This document shows positions 26,921 to 34,899 of a DNA stretch of 61,924 nt, piece by piece. The position numbers were made by a program, and so were the translations under genes. The notes under the pieces are model-generated. The model saw only the letters and a list, made by a program, of their open reading frames with translations, searched no databases and had not been told where the DNA came from. The stretch's first letter is position 1; every line of letters starts with the position of its first letter. Origin of the DNA: an uncultured Ruminiclostridium sp. (GTDB taxonomy: Bacteria > Bacillota > Clostridia > Oscillospirales > Ruminococcaceae); assembly GCA_947623915.1 (NCBI GenBank), contig CANQIB010000014.1:1-61924 (forward strand), read 5' to 3'.

Positions 26921-27469
26921 ATGGCTTTTTGTAACAAGTGCGGGGCTGAGATCCCCGAAGGCGCAAACGTTTGCCCCGCTTGCGGTGAGCCCGTGAACAA
27001 GGCGGCGGCTGCCGCAAACGCAGCACAGAACGCAGCGCAGAACATATTGAACACCGCAGATACCACCGCGGAATTCGATCCCGCCGACATCGAGCAGAAC
27101 AAGATAATCTCTCTGTTCTCCTATCTCGGCATACTGTTCCTTATCCCGCTTCTGGCAAGACCTGATTCCAAATACGCGCGTTTCCATGTAAATCAGGGTA
27201 TCATTTACTTTATCGTAGATCTGGCGGTAACGATAATTCTTGCTATCGTCAGTGCTATCTGCACCTCTATCGCGGGCGCGTCGCTGTCCATTTTGGATCT
27301 TGCGGCAGGCAATCTCGGCGCTTTGGGCGTAGTTACCACGATACTCGGCATAATCTCGTTTATCATAGCTATCCCGCTGCTGATACTTATGATACTCGGT
27401 ATCGTAAACGCGGTAACAGGTAAGGCTAAAGAGCTTCCCATTATCGGTAAGTTCAGAATTCTCAAGTAA
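26921..27469 (+). CDS. Zinc-ribbon membrane protein
   Basis: The 182-residue protein starts with a zinc ribbon (CNKCGAEIPEGANVCPACGEP, cysteines 4, 7, 18, 21), then an alanine-rich linker, and a DUF4870-like membrane part: IISLFSYLGILFLIPLL, FHVNQGIIYFIVDLAVTIILAIV, and two further helices. The F.V.QG segment is typical of DUF4870. The function is unknown. It has a consensus promoter and a strong ribosome site (TTGGAGG), so it should be well expressed as a single gene. Confidence 0.8.
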   Translation: MAFCNKCGAEIPEGANVCPACGEPVNKAAAAANAAQNAAQNILNTADTTAEFDPADIEQNKIISLFSYLGILFLIPLLARPDSKYARFHVNQGIIYFIVDLAVTIILAIVSAICTSIAGASLSILDLAAGNLGALGVVTTILGIISFIIAIPLLILMILGIVNAVTGKAKELPIIGKFRILK

Positions 27470-27515
27470 GATCAAGCGTCAGGGGAGCTTTCCCCGTTGA
27501 TCAAAGCAAAAACAT

Positions 27516-27552
27516 AACAGGCGAAGAGCTTTTGCTCTTCGCCTGTTATTTT
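27516..27552. terminator. Bidirectional terminator
   Basis: AACAGGCGAAGAGC and GCTCTTCGCCTGTT form a perfect 14-bp stem with a TTTT loop. T runs follow on the plus strand (ATTTTT) and on the minus strand (ATGTTTTT), serving the two convergent genes. Confidence 0.92.
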
Positions 27553-27568
27553 TCAGTCCGTATGTTCT

Positions 27569-28597
27569 TTAAAGCGCGTCTGCTATGTCGAGAACCAGAC
27601 GTTCCGATTTTTCCCAGCCGAGGCAGGGGTCGGTTATCGACTTGCCGTACACAGAATCGTCGGTGCCTTGGTTGCCGTCCTCGATGTAGCTTTCTATCAT
27701 AAGCCCCTTTACAAAGCGTTTTATATCGTCGCTGTGACGGCGGGAATGGAGTATCTCCTTGGATATTCTTATCTGTTCGAGATATTTTTTGCCGGAATTT
27801 GAGTGGTTCGCGTCCACTATGACCGCCATATTTTCGAGATTTTTTGCGCAGTACAGCTCATAGAGCAGGCTGAGATCCTCGTAGTGGTAGTTGGGCAGGG
27901 GTTGGTCGTGCTTATTTACCGCGCCGCGCAGGATAGCGTGAGCCAGCGGATTGCCGTCGGTGCTTACCTCCCAGCCGCGATATATAAAGGTATGGCGCGA
28001 CTGAGCGGCTTTAATGGAGTTGAGCATTACCGACAGAGTGCCGGAGGTGGGGTTTTTCATGCCGACGGGAACGTCGATACCGCTTGCGGTAAGGCGGTGC
28101 TGCTGATTTTCCACCGAGCGCGCTCCGACCGCGACGTAGCTGAGCAGGTCGGACAGGTAGCGGTAATTTTCGGGGTAGAGCATTTCGTCCGCACAGGTAA
28201 AGCCCGTCTGCTCTATCGCCATCTGATGCAGCCTGCGCACTTGGATTATGCCCTCCAGCATATCCTCGTTCTTGTTCGGGTCGGGCTGATGTATCATGCC
28301 CTTGTAGCCCTCGCCCGTGGTGCGGGGCTTGTTCGTGTAAATGCGGGGTATGATTATTATTTTATCCTTTACCTTTTCCTGAAGCGGCACAAGTCTTGAT
28401 ATGTAATCCAGCACAGGTTCGGGCTTGTCCGCCGAGCAAGGCCCGATTATCAGCAGGAATTTATCGCTTTTTCCGGTGAATACGTCGGCTATTTCCTTAT
28501 CGCGGCGCGCTTTCGTTTCCTTGATGTTTTCAGTGACGGGGTATAATTTCTTTATCTCCTCCGGCACCGGCAGCTTTCTCGCAAAATTCATTCCCAT
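27569..28597 (-). CDS. aroF: 3-deoxy-7-phosphoheptulonate synthase, type I
   Basis: The 342-residue enzyme matches the AroF/AroG/AroH family: LLIIGPCSAD near residue 51, YTNKPRTTGEGYKG near residue 88, DEMLYPENY, and the C-terminal VDANHSNSGKKY and ESYIEDGNQ metal and substrate segments. It condenses phosphoenolpyruvate with erythrose 4-phosphate, the first step of the shikimate pathway. Feedback specificity cannot be read safely. It is the last gene of a run pheA-ispD-ispF-aroF on one strand; AGGAGAA precedes the ATG. Confidence 0.93.
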   Translation of the reverse strand: MGMNFARKLPVPEEIKKLYPVTENIKETKARRDKEIADVFTGKSDKFLLIIGPCSADKPEPVLDYISRLVPLQEKVKDKIIIIPRIYTNKPRTTGEGYKGMIHQPDPNKNEDMLEGIIQVRRLHQMAIEQTGFTCADEMLYPENYRYLSDLLSYVAVGARSVENQQHRLTASGIDVPVGMKNPTSGTLSVMLNSIKAAQSRHTFIYRGWEVSTDGNPLAHAILRGAVNKHDQPLPNYHYEDLSLLYELYCAKNLENMAVIVDANHSNSGKKYLEQIRISKEILHSRRHSDDIKRFVKGLMIESYIEDGNQGTDDSVYGKSITDPCLGWEKSERLVLDIADAL

Positions 28598-28644
28598 GGT
28601 GTTTTCTCCTTTTATCTCTGTTCAATACGGGTTCGTATAACTAG

Positions 28645-29115
28645 TTACGGCTTTTCCAGCAATACCACCACATGGGCGGCTATGCCTTTTCCCGCTATGC
28701 CCAAGCCCTCCTCGGTGGTGGCTTTTACGCTGATACGGGATATATCGGTATCCAGCTCCGCCGCAAGGCTTTCCCGCATAGCGGCGATATAGTTTTTCAG
28801 CACGGGTCGCTCCGCTATCACGGTAATATCCGCGTTGGACAGGGCAAGTCCCTCTTCTTTAAGCAGCGCGTTTACCTTTTTTAGCAGCATGATACTGCTT
28901 GCGCCTTTATATTTCGGGTCGGAATCGGGGAAGTGACGACCTATATCTCCGAGCGCCGCCGCTCCCAGCATCGCGTCCATCAGCGCGTGTACCGCGACGT
29001 CGGCGTCCGAGTGTCCAAGCAGCCCCTCGCGGCTTTCTATCTCCACACCGCAAAGTATCAGCTTTCTTCCCTCGCAAAAGCGGTGTACGTCGTATCCGTG
29101 TCCTATCCTCAGCAT
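28645..29115 (-). CDS. ispF: 2-C-methyl-D-erythritol 2,4-cyclodiphosphate synthase
   Basis: The 156-residue enzyme has the zinc ligands in GYDVHRF (Asp8, His10) and LLGHSDADV (His about 42), the DIGRHFPDSD loop and the C-terminal KATTEEGLG motif. It forms MEcPP in the MEP isoprenoid pathway. Its start overlaps the end of ispD by 7 bp, so the two are coupled, as is common. Confidence 0.95.
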   Translation of the reverse strand: MLRIGHGYDVHRFCEGRKLILCGVEIESREGLLGHSDADVAVHALMDAMLGAAALGDIGRHFPDSDPKYKGASSIMLLKKVNALLKEEGLALSNADITVIAERPVLKNYIAAMRESLAAELDTDISRISVKATTEEGLGIAGKGIAAHVVVLLEKP

Positions 29116-29822
29116 GGTTTTCTCCTTGGTTTTGCCGCAAGGTCTGGGTATGCGGCGAGCATAGCCTCGGCGATAACGGCGTCCTCCGGCGTGGTCAGCT
29201 TGAAATTGCGCCGATCGCCCTCTACCACCGCGACCTTTTTACCGACAGCCTCGAACAGCGCCGCGTCGTCCGTAACGCCGCTCATGCGTTCTCCCGCCGA
29301 GCGGACGGCGGCAAGATATTCGCTTTTGATAAACGCCTGCGGCGTTTGCACGGCGCGCAGGGTCTCTCTGTCGGGGGTGCTCGATACCAGCCCGTCGCGG
29401 CAGAATTTCACGGTGTCGCTCAGCTTTACCGCGGGTATCGCCGCGCCGTTCAGCTTTGCGGCAAGGATAACTCTGTCGATAAGCTCCCCTGTAACGAACA
29501 AACGCGCCGCATCGTGTATCAGCAGCATATCGCAGCGGCTGTCTGCGGCGTTTGCCCCGTTCAGCGCCGAGCGCGGTCTTATATCCGCGCCCGCCGTTAT
29601 TTTCAGCGGCTTGTTCAGCTCGTAAAGCGCCGCCGTTCTTTCGTATTCCGATATTTTATCGGTCGGTACGGTAAGTACAAGCTCGTCCGCCTCGCTAAGG
29701 TCAAAGGCGCATACGCTGTACATAAAGACGGGTATGCCGTTTATCGGGGAAAGCAGCTTGTCAAACCCCATTCTCGACGAGCTTCCCGCCGCCAGTATTA
29801 TTGCCGAAATATAACTTTTCAT
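29109..29822 (-). CDS. ispD: 2-C-methyl-D-erythritol 4-phosphate cytidylyltransferase
   Basis: The 237-residue enzyme has the nucleotide-binding signature LAAGSSSRMGFDKL near residue 11, DAARLFV near residue 105 and the conserved TPQAF and TDDAALFE segments. It makes CDP-ME from MEP and CTP. It overlaps ispF and begins four bases after the pheA stop codon. Confidence 0.95.
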   Translation of the reverse strand: MKSYISAIILAAGSSSRMGFDKLLSPINGIPVFMYSVCAFDLSEADELVLTVPTDKISEYERTAALYELNKPLKITAGADIRPRSALNGANAADSRCDMLLIHDAARLFVTGELIDRVILAAKLNGAAIPAVKLSDTVKFCRDGLVSSTPDRETLRAVQTPQAFIKSEYLAAVRSAGERMSGVTDDAALFEAVGKKVAVVEGDRRNFKLTTPEDAVIAEAMLAAYPDLAAKPRRKPC

Positions 29823-29826
29823 GCCG

Positions 29827-30957
29827 TCAGTAGATATGGCTGTAGTTGCCGAGATATTTGAAATACTTCATTTCCTTTTCCAGATTTGACAAAAGTCGCA
29901 CCACGTCGGGGTTTTTGACGCTGCCCTCAAAATCCAGATAGAATATCACGTCAAACGTTTCCGTTTTGATGTTCTGCGCGTTTTTCGGGACGGGCGCGCT
30001 TTGTATCCGCGTAAGGTTCAGCCCGTAAAAGTAAAATCTTGTGAGCAGCCGATACAGCGCTCCCGACGTGTGCGGTACGGAAAGCGATATCGAGATCATG
30101 TCCGCGCCGTCGCTGACTTCGTTTTTGCGGGAGATGCAGATAAATCGCGTGGTGTTGTCGGGGTTGTCCGCAATGCGGCGGGCAAGCACTTTAAGTCCGT
30201 ACAGCCTCGCACATTCCTCCGAGCAGACGGCGGCTATGCCGTCCTCTTCGCTGTCCGCTACCATTTTAGCCGCAAGCGCGGTGTTTTGGTAGGGTACAGC
30301 CTCCGCCTTGCTTTCGGCTATAAAGCGGGAGCATTGCATAAGCGCCTGCTCATGCGAATATATTTTGCTTATCCTGCCCTCTTTTTTGGCGGCAAGACAA
30401 TGGTCGATGGTCACCTGCGTGCTTTTGCAGATATAAAAGTCGTATTCCGCCAGCAGGCTGTAGGTCTGATCCACCTCGCCCGCCGAGGAATTTTCTATGG
30501 GCAGTACCCCGTAATCCGCCTTGCCGGTCTGCACCGCCTCGAATACGTCGGAAAAATCGGGTCGGAAAATTATCTTTACGCCGTTAAACAGCTTTTTGCA
30601 AGCCTTTTCGGTGTTGCTGCCCTCGGTACCGGGGCAGGCAACGACAACGTTTTCGGTTTTCGGCGGATATATTTCCGGCTGCTGCGTTTTTGAGAGCATA
30701 CGCCGCTGTAAGCATTTGGATATTTCCATAATGTTGGTGTACAGCAGCTTTGTACCGTCGGACAGCTCCTGCGGGGAAGCCGCCGACATACGCTCCAGAA
30801 TATCCTCCTCCCGCTTTTCCTGAAAGACGGGAAGCCCTTTTTCCTTTTTATACTGCGCTACCGCGACGCAAAGCTCCATACGCCTTAAAAACAGCTCCAG
30901 CATACGGTCGTCTATATCGTCTATTTCTTGCCTTATGTTTGACAGGTCCAAATCCAT
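29827..30957 (-). CDS. pheA: Bifunctional chorismate mutase / prephenate dehydratase
   Basis: The 376-residue P-protein has an AroQ-type chorismate mutase (residues 1-85: IRQEIDDIDDRMLELFLRRMELCVAVAQYKKEKG), a prephenate dehydratase domain (about 105-280, with the catalytic NTTRFICI) and an ACT domain (about 290-370, GALYRLLTRF). The ACT motif that is usually ESRP reads QSAP here, so phenylalanine feedback may differ. It converts chorismate to phenylpyruvate. The gene lies 33 bp after the pseudokinase gene and may be co-transcribed with it. Confidence 0.93.
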   Translation of the reverse strand: MDLDLSNIRQEIDDIDDRMLELFLRRMELCVAVAQYKKEKGLPVFQEKREEDILERMSAASPQELSDGTKLLYTNIMEISKCLQRRMLSKTQQPEIYPPKTENVVVACPGTEGSNTEKACKKLFNGVKIIFRPDFSDVFEAVQTGKADYGVLPIENSSAGEVDQTYSLLAEYDFYICKSTQVTIDHCLAAKKEGRISKIYSHEQALMQCSRFIAESKAEAVPYQNTALAAKMVADSEEDGIAAVCSEECARLYGLKVLARRIADNPDNTTRFICISRKNEVSDGADMISISLSVPHTSGALYRLLTRFYFYGLNLTRIQSAPVPKNAQNIKTETFDVIFYLDFEGSVKNPDVVRLLSNLEKEMKYFKYLGNYSHIY

Positions 30958-30990
30958 ATAAATCCCTTTTCCGTCATTGACGCGCGGCCG

Positions 30991-32721
30991 TCAGCTTTCG
31001 GACGAAGCCGCCGGTTTAGATTCCGCAGGCTCTTTTGCGTAATATACCGTGACGCTTTCGCTGTGTTCAACGTCCACGCTTTCGCCGACAGCCTTGCTGC
31101 ATTTTACCACATATCCCTTGGGTACTTCGTCGCTCTCTATTTCCTTGGTTTCGTACTTTATGTTGTTTTGTGAAAGTATAGCCACATACTGCTCCGAGGT
31201 CTTGTCCTTGTAATCCGGCAGCGGTACGGTGCGCGGTCCTTTGCTTACCGTGAGGGTTATCTCCTTGCCCTCTTTTATCTCCGTGCCCGCCTCCACGCTT
31301 TGCTCTATGACAAAGCCGTTGCCGACGTCGTTATTGAATTCGTACTTTACGGTTATGTTAAGATAGCTGTAGCGCTCGTTCTCGTTTATATTGCTTATAA
31401 GGTTCCCTTCAAAATTGGGGCAGATGTAGGTGACCTCCGGCACGAAAGATACGTCGGAGCTTTCGGCTGTGGAGCTCTCAGGCTGAGAGGACACGACGGA
31501 GGAAGTAAGCTCCGGCGCGGAATAGTAGTTGGGGTCGCTGGTAACGGCACGGTTCGGCCCGTTCACCGCAAGCAGGATTATGGCGATAAGAAATCCTACG
31601 ACTATCGCCGCACATACCGAAACGGTGATTATTACCATCATCTTGTTTTGACGGTTCTTTTTCTTTACCGCCGCCGCGTTAGCCTGTGCGGCTACCACCC
31701 TTTGCTTTACCTGCTGAGGCTTGGCCGCGGGCTTTATGGCTTCGGTCTGCGCGGTGTTGAATCTCGGCTGCTCGAACAGCTTTACCACAAGCTCGGTTAT
31801 CGTCTGGATACGCGCCGAGGTATTCAGCCGCAGTCCGTTCATTATCACCTTTGAAACATGGGATGGTACGCTGCGGTTCACCGCCATCGGCTCGGGGCAG
31901 CTGTCGTCGTCCAGCCGCGCGATAGCCTCGGTCGGCGTAAGTCCGGTGAGCACGCGGTACAGCGTAGCACATATGCCGTAAACGTCCGTCCAAGTGCCGT
32001 GCCATTCGCTGGAGGAATATTGCTCCGGCGCGGAGTACCCCGGCACCAGCTCGCAGGCTATCTCGGTGTTGGTGGTCCTGCCCGCGGATATCTGGAAATC
32101 TATAAGTTTAAGCTCGTTCTTGTCGGTGACAAGTATCGTTTGGGGGCTTATCCCGCGGTGGATTATCCCCGCCGAGTGTACCAAACTGAGCGTAGTAAGT
32201 ATCGGGGGGAACAGCTCCTTTACCTTTTCCCAGCTGAGCTCGCCTGAGCAGTTGGAAAGATAAGCCTTTAACGTTATGCCGTTTATATATTCGTAAACGA
32301 CGTAAGCGGTATTGTTTTGAGGGAAAATATCCAGAACGGTCTGGATATGCGTCATCGAGCGCGCTTTCATCAGCGCTTTGTTAAGCTCGACGAATTCCGA
32401 CATATATGTTTTGTACAGCGGCAGCTTGTTAGGCTCTACCGTTATCGTTCCCGCGTCCTTTTTGCGTGAGCAGAGCGCGTCCGGCATGTACTCTCTTATC
32501 GTTACCTTTGAGGAGGTGACTTTATCGAAACCGATATAGGTCGCGCCCTCGCCGTTGTAGCTAAGCAGCCTGCCCGCAATATATCTGTCATTCAATACTG
32601 TGCCGGGCGCAAGATAGGACGGAAGATACGGAGTACTGTCGGAATACCCGCAGTGCTCGCATACGCCGTCTTCGTTTTTCTCGCCCATACAGCCCATACA
32701 GAGTCTGTTAGTATCGGTCAT
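30991..32721 (-). CDS. Membrane pseudokinase with N-terminal zinc ribbon and PASTA domains
   Basis: The 576-residue protein is built like a PASTA Ser/Thr kinase: zinc ribbon (Cys8, 11, 21, 24), kinase fold (about 45-320), one membrane helix (about 356-383), an S/T-rich linker and two PASTA-like repeats (about 425-565). However, key catalytic residues are replaced: the ATP-anchoring lysine position reads VTIR (Arg76), HRD reads HRG (Gly190), the catalytic-loop Asn is Thr195, and DFG reads DFQ (Asp208 kept). The fold is otherwise well conserved, including the APE-like SAPEQ segment. It is therefore probably a scaffold or sensor and not an active kinase. The extracellular PASTA part may sense peptidoglycan. 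Confidence 0.82.
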   Translation of the reverse strand: MTDTNRLCMGCMGEKNEDGVCEHCGYSDSTPYLPSYLAPGTVLNDRYIAGRLLSYNGEGATYIGFDKVTSSKVTIREYMPDALCSRKKDAGTITVEPNKLPLYKTYMSEFVELNKALMKARSMTHIQTVLDIFPQNNTAYVVYEYINGITLKAYLSNCSGELSWEKVKELFPPILTTLSLVHSAGIIHRGISPQTILVTDKNELKLIDFQISAGRTTNTEIACELVPGYSAPEQYSSSEWHGTWTDVYGICATLYRVLTGLTPTEAIARLDDDSCPEPMAVNRSVPSHVSKVIMNGLRLNTSARIQTITELVVKLFEQPRFNTAQTEAIKPAAKPQQVKQRVVAAQANAAAVKKKNRQNKMMVIITVSVCAAIVVGFLIAIILLAVNGPNRAVTSDPNYYSAPELTSSVVSSQPESSTAESSDVSFVPEVTYICPNFEGNLISNINENERYSYLNITVKYEFNNDVGNGFVIEQSVEAGTEIKEGKEITLTVSKGPRTVPLPDYKDKTSEQYVAILSQNNIKYETKEIESDEVPKGYVVKCSKAVGESVDVEHSESVTVYYAKEPAESKPAASSES

Positions 32722-32773
32722 AGCGGACTATCCTTTCATAATTTATTGCGTCAATACACAATTCACCTAATAT

Positions 32774-32802
32774 ATAATACCCTATAAAGCCCCCGATGTC
32801 AA
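32774..32802 (-). promoter_or_regulatory. Promoter of the pseudokinase-pheA-ispDF-aroF run
   Basis: Minus-strand TTGACA (32802-32797), 17 bp, TATTAT (32779-32774), 53 bp ahead of the start codon. Confidence 0.75.
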
Positions 32803-32884
32803 CGTTTTTTGCAAAGTTGTAATTATTTTGTAACCTTTTTGCCCTGTATTGCGGTCGAAGGCGGGCGTTATGCGGGAATGTGCG

Positions 32885-33214
32885 TCAGAATTTATCCGCG
32901 AAGTAGGCTATGACCGACATTTCTCTGCCGCTGTTTTTGTCCTTTCCCTTTACCGTGATGCCGGACAGGTTCATGAGAAAGCCGACGTTTACCTCCTCCG
33001 TCGGACAGCGCATAACGTCCTTGCCGGAGCAGACCAGCACAAAATCCCCGTCCATTATGTTGACCGCGCCGTTTTCTCCGAGCCTGCGCTCGGTATAGGT
33101 CTCGCTGTCCCGCTCGGTAACGTACTTCAGCGGCCGCTTGTCCAGCGCCAGCTTGTCCTTTATCGACATGGAGCCGACGGTCTGTTTTTTCGCTTTTTTA
33201 AACATACTCTTCAC
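32885..33214 (-). CDS. Conserved hypothetical protein, 109 residues
   Basis: I do not recognise the family. The protein has a basic N-terminus (MKSMFKKAKKQ) and a compact, strand-rich body (NIMDGDFVLVCSGKDVMRCPTEEVNVGFLMNLSGITVKG). It has no signal peptide or membrane helix. The gene has a ribosome site (AGGTGAG) and good codon use. It lies 163 bp upstream of the pseudokinase on the same strand and about 50 bp downstream of a small membrane protein gene, but both gaps contain structure or promoters, so it may be its own unit. Confidence 0.65.
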   Translation of the reverse strand: MKSMFKKAKKQTVGSMSIKDKLALDKRPLKYVTERDSETYTERRLGENGAVNIMDGDFVLVCSGKDVMRCPTEEVNVGFLMNLSGITVKGKDKNSGREMSVIAYFADKF

Positions 33215-33231
33215 TCACCTTGTACAAGCCT

Positions 33232-33257
33232 GACGCCCGCAAAAAATTGCGGGCGTC
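33232..33257. other. Perfect hairpin between two small genes
   Basis: GACGCCCGCAA and TTGCGGGCGTC form an 11-bp stem with a four-base loop. On the plus strand CGTTTTT follows; on the minus strand, the coding direction of both neighbours, there is no T run. It could be a processing or stability element downstream of the 69-residue gene. Confidence 0.5.
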
Positions 33258-33262
33258 CGTTT

Positions 33263-33472
33263 TTACTTTTTCTTCTTCTTGGAGGCGATAACCGAGAATA
33301 TTATCACAGCTACCAGAATTACCGCGCATATCGCAACGGGCAGCCATACCAGCGTAACGCCTGTTCCCGGATTTCCGCTGCTTGCTCCTACCGTTACATC
33401 GGCGGCAAAGCAGTTAAGACTGAGCGCCGTACAAAGAGCGGCTGCCGTTATCAAAGAGATAAGTTTTTTCAT
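33263..33472 (-). CDS. Small exported membrane protein, 69 residues
   Basis: A cleavable signal peptide (MKKLISLITAAALCTALSLNCFA) is followed by a short outside segment (ADVTVGASSGNPGTG), one membrane helix (about residues 41-62) and a KKKKK tail. This resembles the end of cell-wall sorting proteins, but no LPxTG-like motif is present, so it is more likely membrane-anchored. AAAGGACAAC precedes the ATG. Function unknown. Confidence 0.7.
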   Translation of the reverse strand: MKKLISLITAAALCTALSLNCFAADVTVGASSGNPGTGVTLVWLPVAICAVILVAVIIFSVIASKKKKK

Positions 33473-33522
33473 TTTGTTGTCCTTTCGTATTTATTTACAC
33501 GGCGGCTAAGCGCCGAGCTTTA

Positions 33523-34851
33523 TCATTCGGTCGGTCCTGCGGGAGCTTCGTCCTCGCTCATGCCTTTCATTATCCCCGCGATTATGTCGGGCTGCGTCTG
33601 CTCGAAGGTATTGCGGTCGAATACCGCGTGACCGTTTGCGCCGTTGTAGCCGTTATCCCACAGCACGGTGACTATATCGCGCTGCGCCGCGGCGTAGTTG
33701 AGATATTCGGCATAGTATGCGCGGTAAAGGGTGTTGCGCTCGTCGTTGAGCGATTTATCTATCGCGCCGTATTCGCCTATTATAACAGGAACGCCGTTTT
33801 TGATAAACTTGTTGTACAGCTTGTCGAACTGCCCGTCAAGGTAGCTCTCGTCGCCCCAGTTTATCTTTTTGTTCTGTCCCTCAAGCGCCTCGCCCCATCT
33901 TACGATGCCGGTGGCGGTTTCTTTAAGCACAAATTCGTAAGGGTCATAATAGTGTACCGAAACGATGATATGCCCCGCCGGATCGTCCGGCAGCTTAAAG
34001 GTGTCGTTCTCGGTGGTGGCGTTGATGTCGGTATTCCAGCCGGGGACGAGCAGATAGCGCTGTTCGTTGTTGCCGCCGGTCGCTCTTACGGTATCGGTGA
34101 ATATCTGGTTATAATCCACGATGTTGGCGTAAGCGTCGTTGTTTATCGCGCCGTATGTGCCGTCAAATTCCTCGTTCATCGACTCGAATATCAAATGCTC
34201 GTCGTAATCCTTGAATTTTTCGGCTATCTGCGCCCATACCTTGGCGTATTTGTCCTTTATCTCGTCCTGCTCCTCGCTGTCGCAGAACAGCCAGCCGCCG
34301 GAGATCGTATGATAACCGTCGCCGTGCATATTGATTATGGCGAACATTCCGTTATCCACGCACATATCCACGACCTGCGCCACTCTGTCCAGCCATTCGG
34401 GGTCGATGGTGTAATCCGGCGCTTCCCCTATCTTAGAGAGGTAGGATACGGGTATCCTCACGGTCTTAAAGCCCGCGTCCTTTACGGCAAGTATAAGCTC
34501 TTCGGTTATCTGCGGGTTGCCCCATGCGGTCTCGCTCGGCGTAGAGCCGGACACCGCCTCCAACTGATTGCCGAGGTTCCAGCCCGGAGCGAGCTGTGCG
34601 GCAAACTCCATCGGGTCGTCGGTGTCTGTCGGTTCGCTCGGCTGTGACGGAGCGTCCGAGGAGGTAGGCTCGCTTTGCTCCGCGCTGGTCGGTTCGCCGC
34701 TCGTTTCGGATTCGGTAACGGAGGCGGTCTGCGACTGCTGAGCTTCGCTCGACGTGGAAAGCTCCGACGAGGTCTGCGGCGTACCGCACGCGGTAAGCGA
34801 TGCCGCAAGCAGCGCGGCGCTTATCAAAGCGGCAAAAGTTCTTCTTTTCAT
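33523..34851 (-). CDS. Glycoside hydrolase family 5 (cellulase-like) lipoprotein
   Basis: The 442-residue protein starts with a lipoprotein signal (lipobox LTAC, Cys22) and a 60-residue linker rich in Ser, Thr, Glu and Pro. The catalytic domain (about 80-430) has the GH5 features GWNLGNQLEA, the acid/base Glu227 in ESMNEE and the nucleophile Glu360 in VIIGEYG. It probably hydrolyses beta-1,4-glucan or a related plant polymer while bound to the outer face of the membrane. The ATG at 34851 has GGAGCAG before it; a longer in-frame start 30 bp upstream lacks a signal-peptide-like beginning. No carbohydrate-binding module or dockerin is present. Confidence 0.9.
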   Translation of the reverse strand: MKRRTFAALISAALLAASLTACGTPQTSSELSTSSEAQQSQTASVTESETSGEPTSAEQSEPTSSDAPSQPSEPTDTDDPMEFAAQLAPGWNLGNQLEAVSGSTPSETAWGNPQITEELILAVKDAGFKTVRIPVSYLSKIGEAPDYTIDPEWLDRVAQVVDMCVDNGMFAIINMHGDGYHTISGGWLFCDSEEQDEIKDKYAKVWAQIAEKFKDYDEHLIFESMNEEFDGTYGAINNDAYANIVDYNQIFTDTVRATGGNNEQRYLLVPGWNTDINATTENDTFKLPDDPAGHIIVSVHYYDPYEFVLKETATGIVRWGEALEGQNKKINWGDESYLDGQFDKLYNKFIKNGVPVIIGEYGAIDKSLNDERNTLYRAYYAEYLNYAAAQRDIVTVLWDNGYNGANGHAVFDRNTFEQTQPDIIAGIMKGMSEDEAPAGPTE

Positions 34852-34899
34852 GATCTGCTCCTTTCGGTATATGCCTGTCATTTCCGCAAAAAGCCTATG

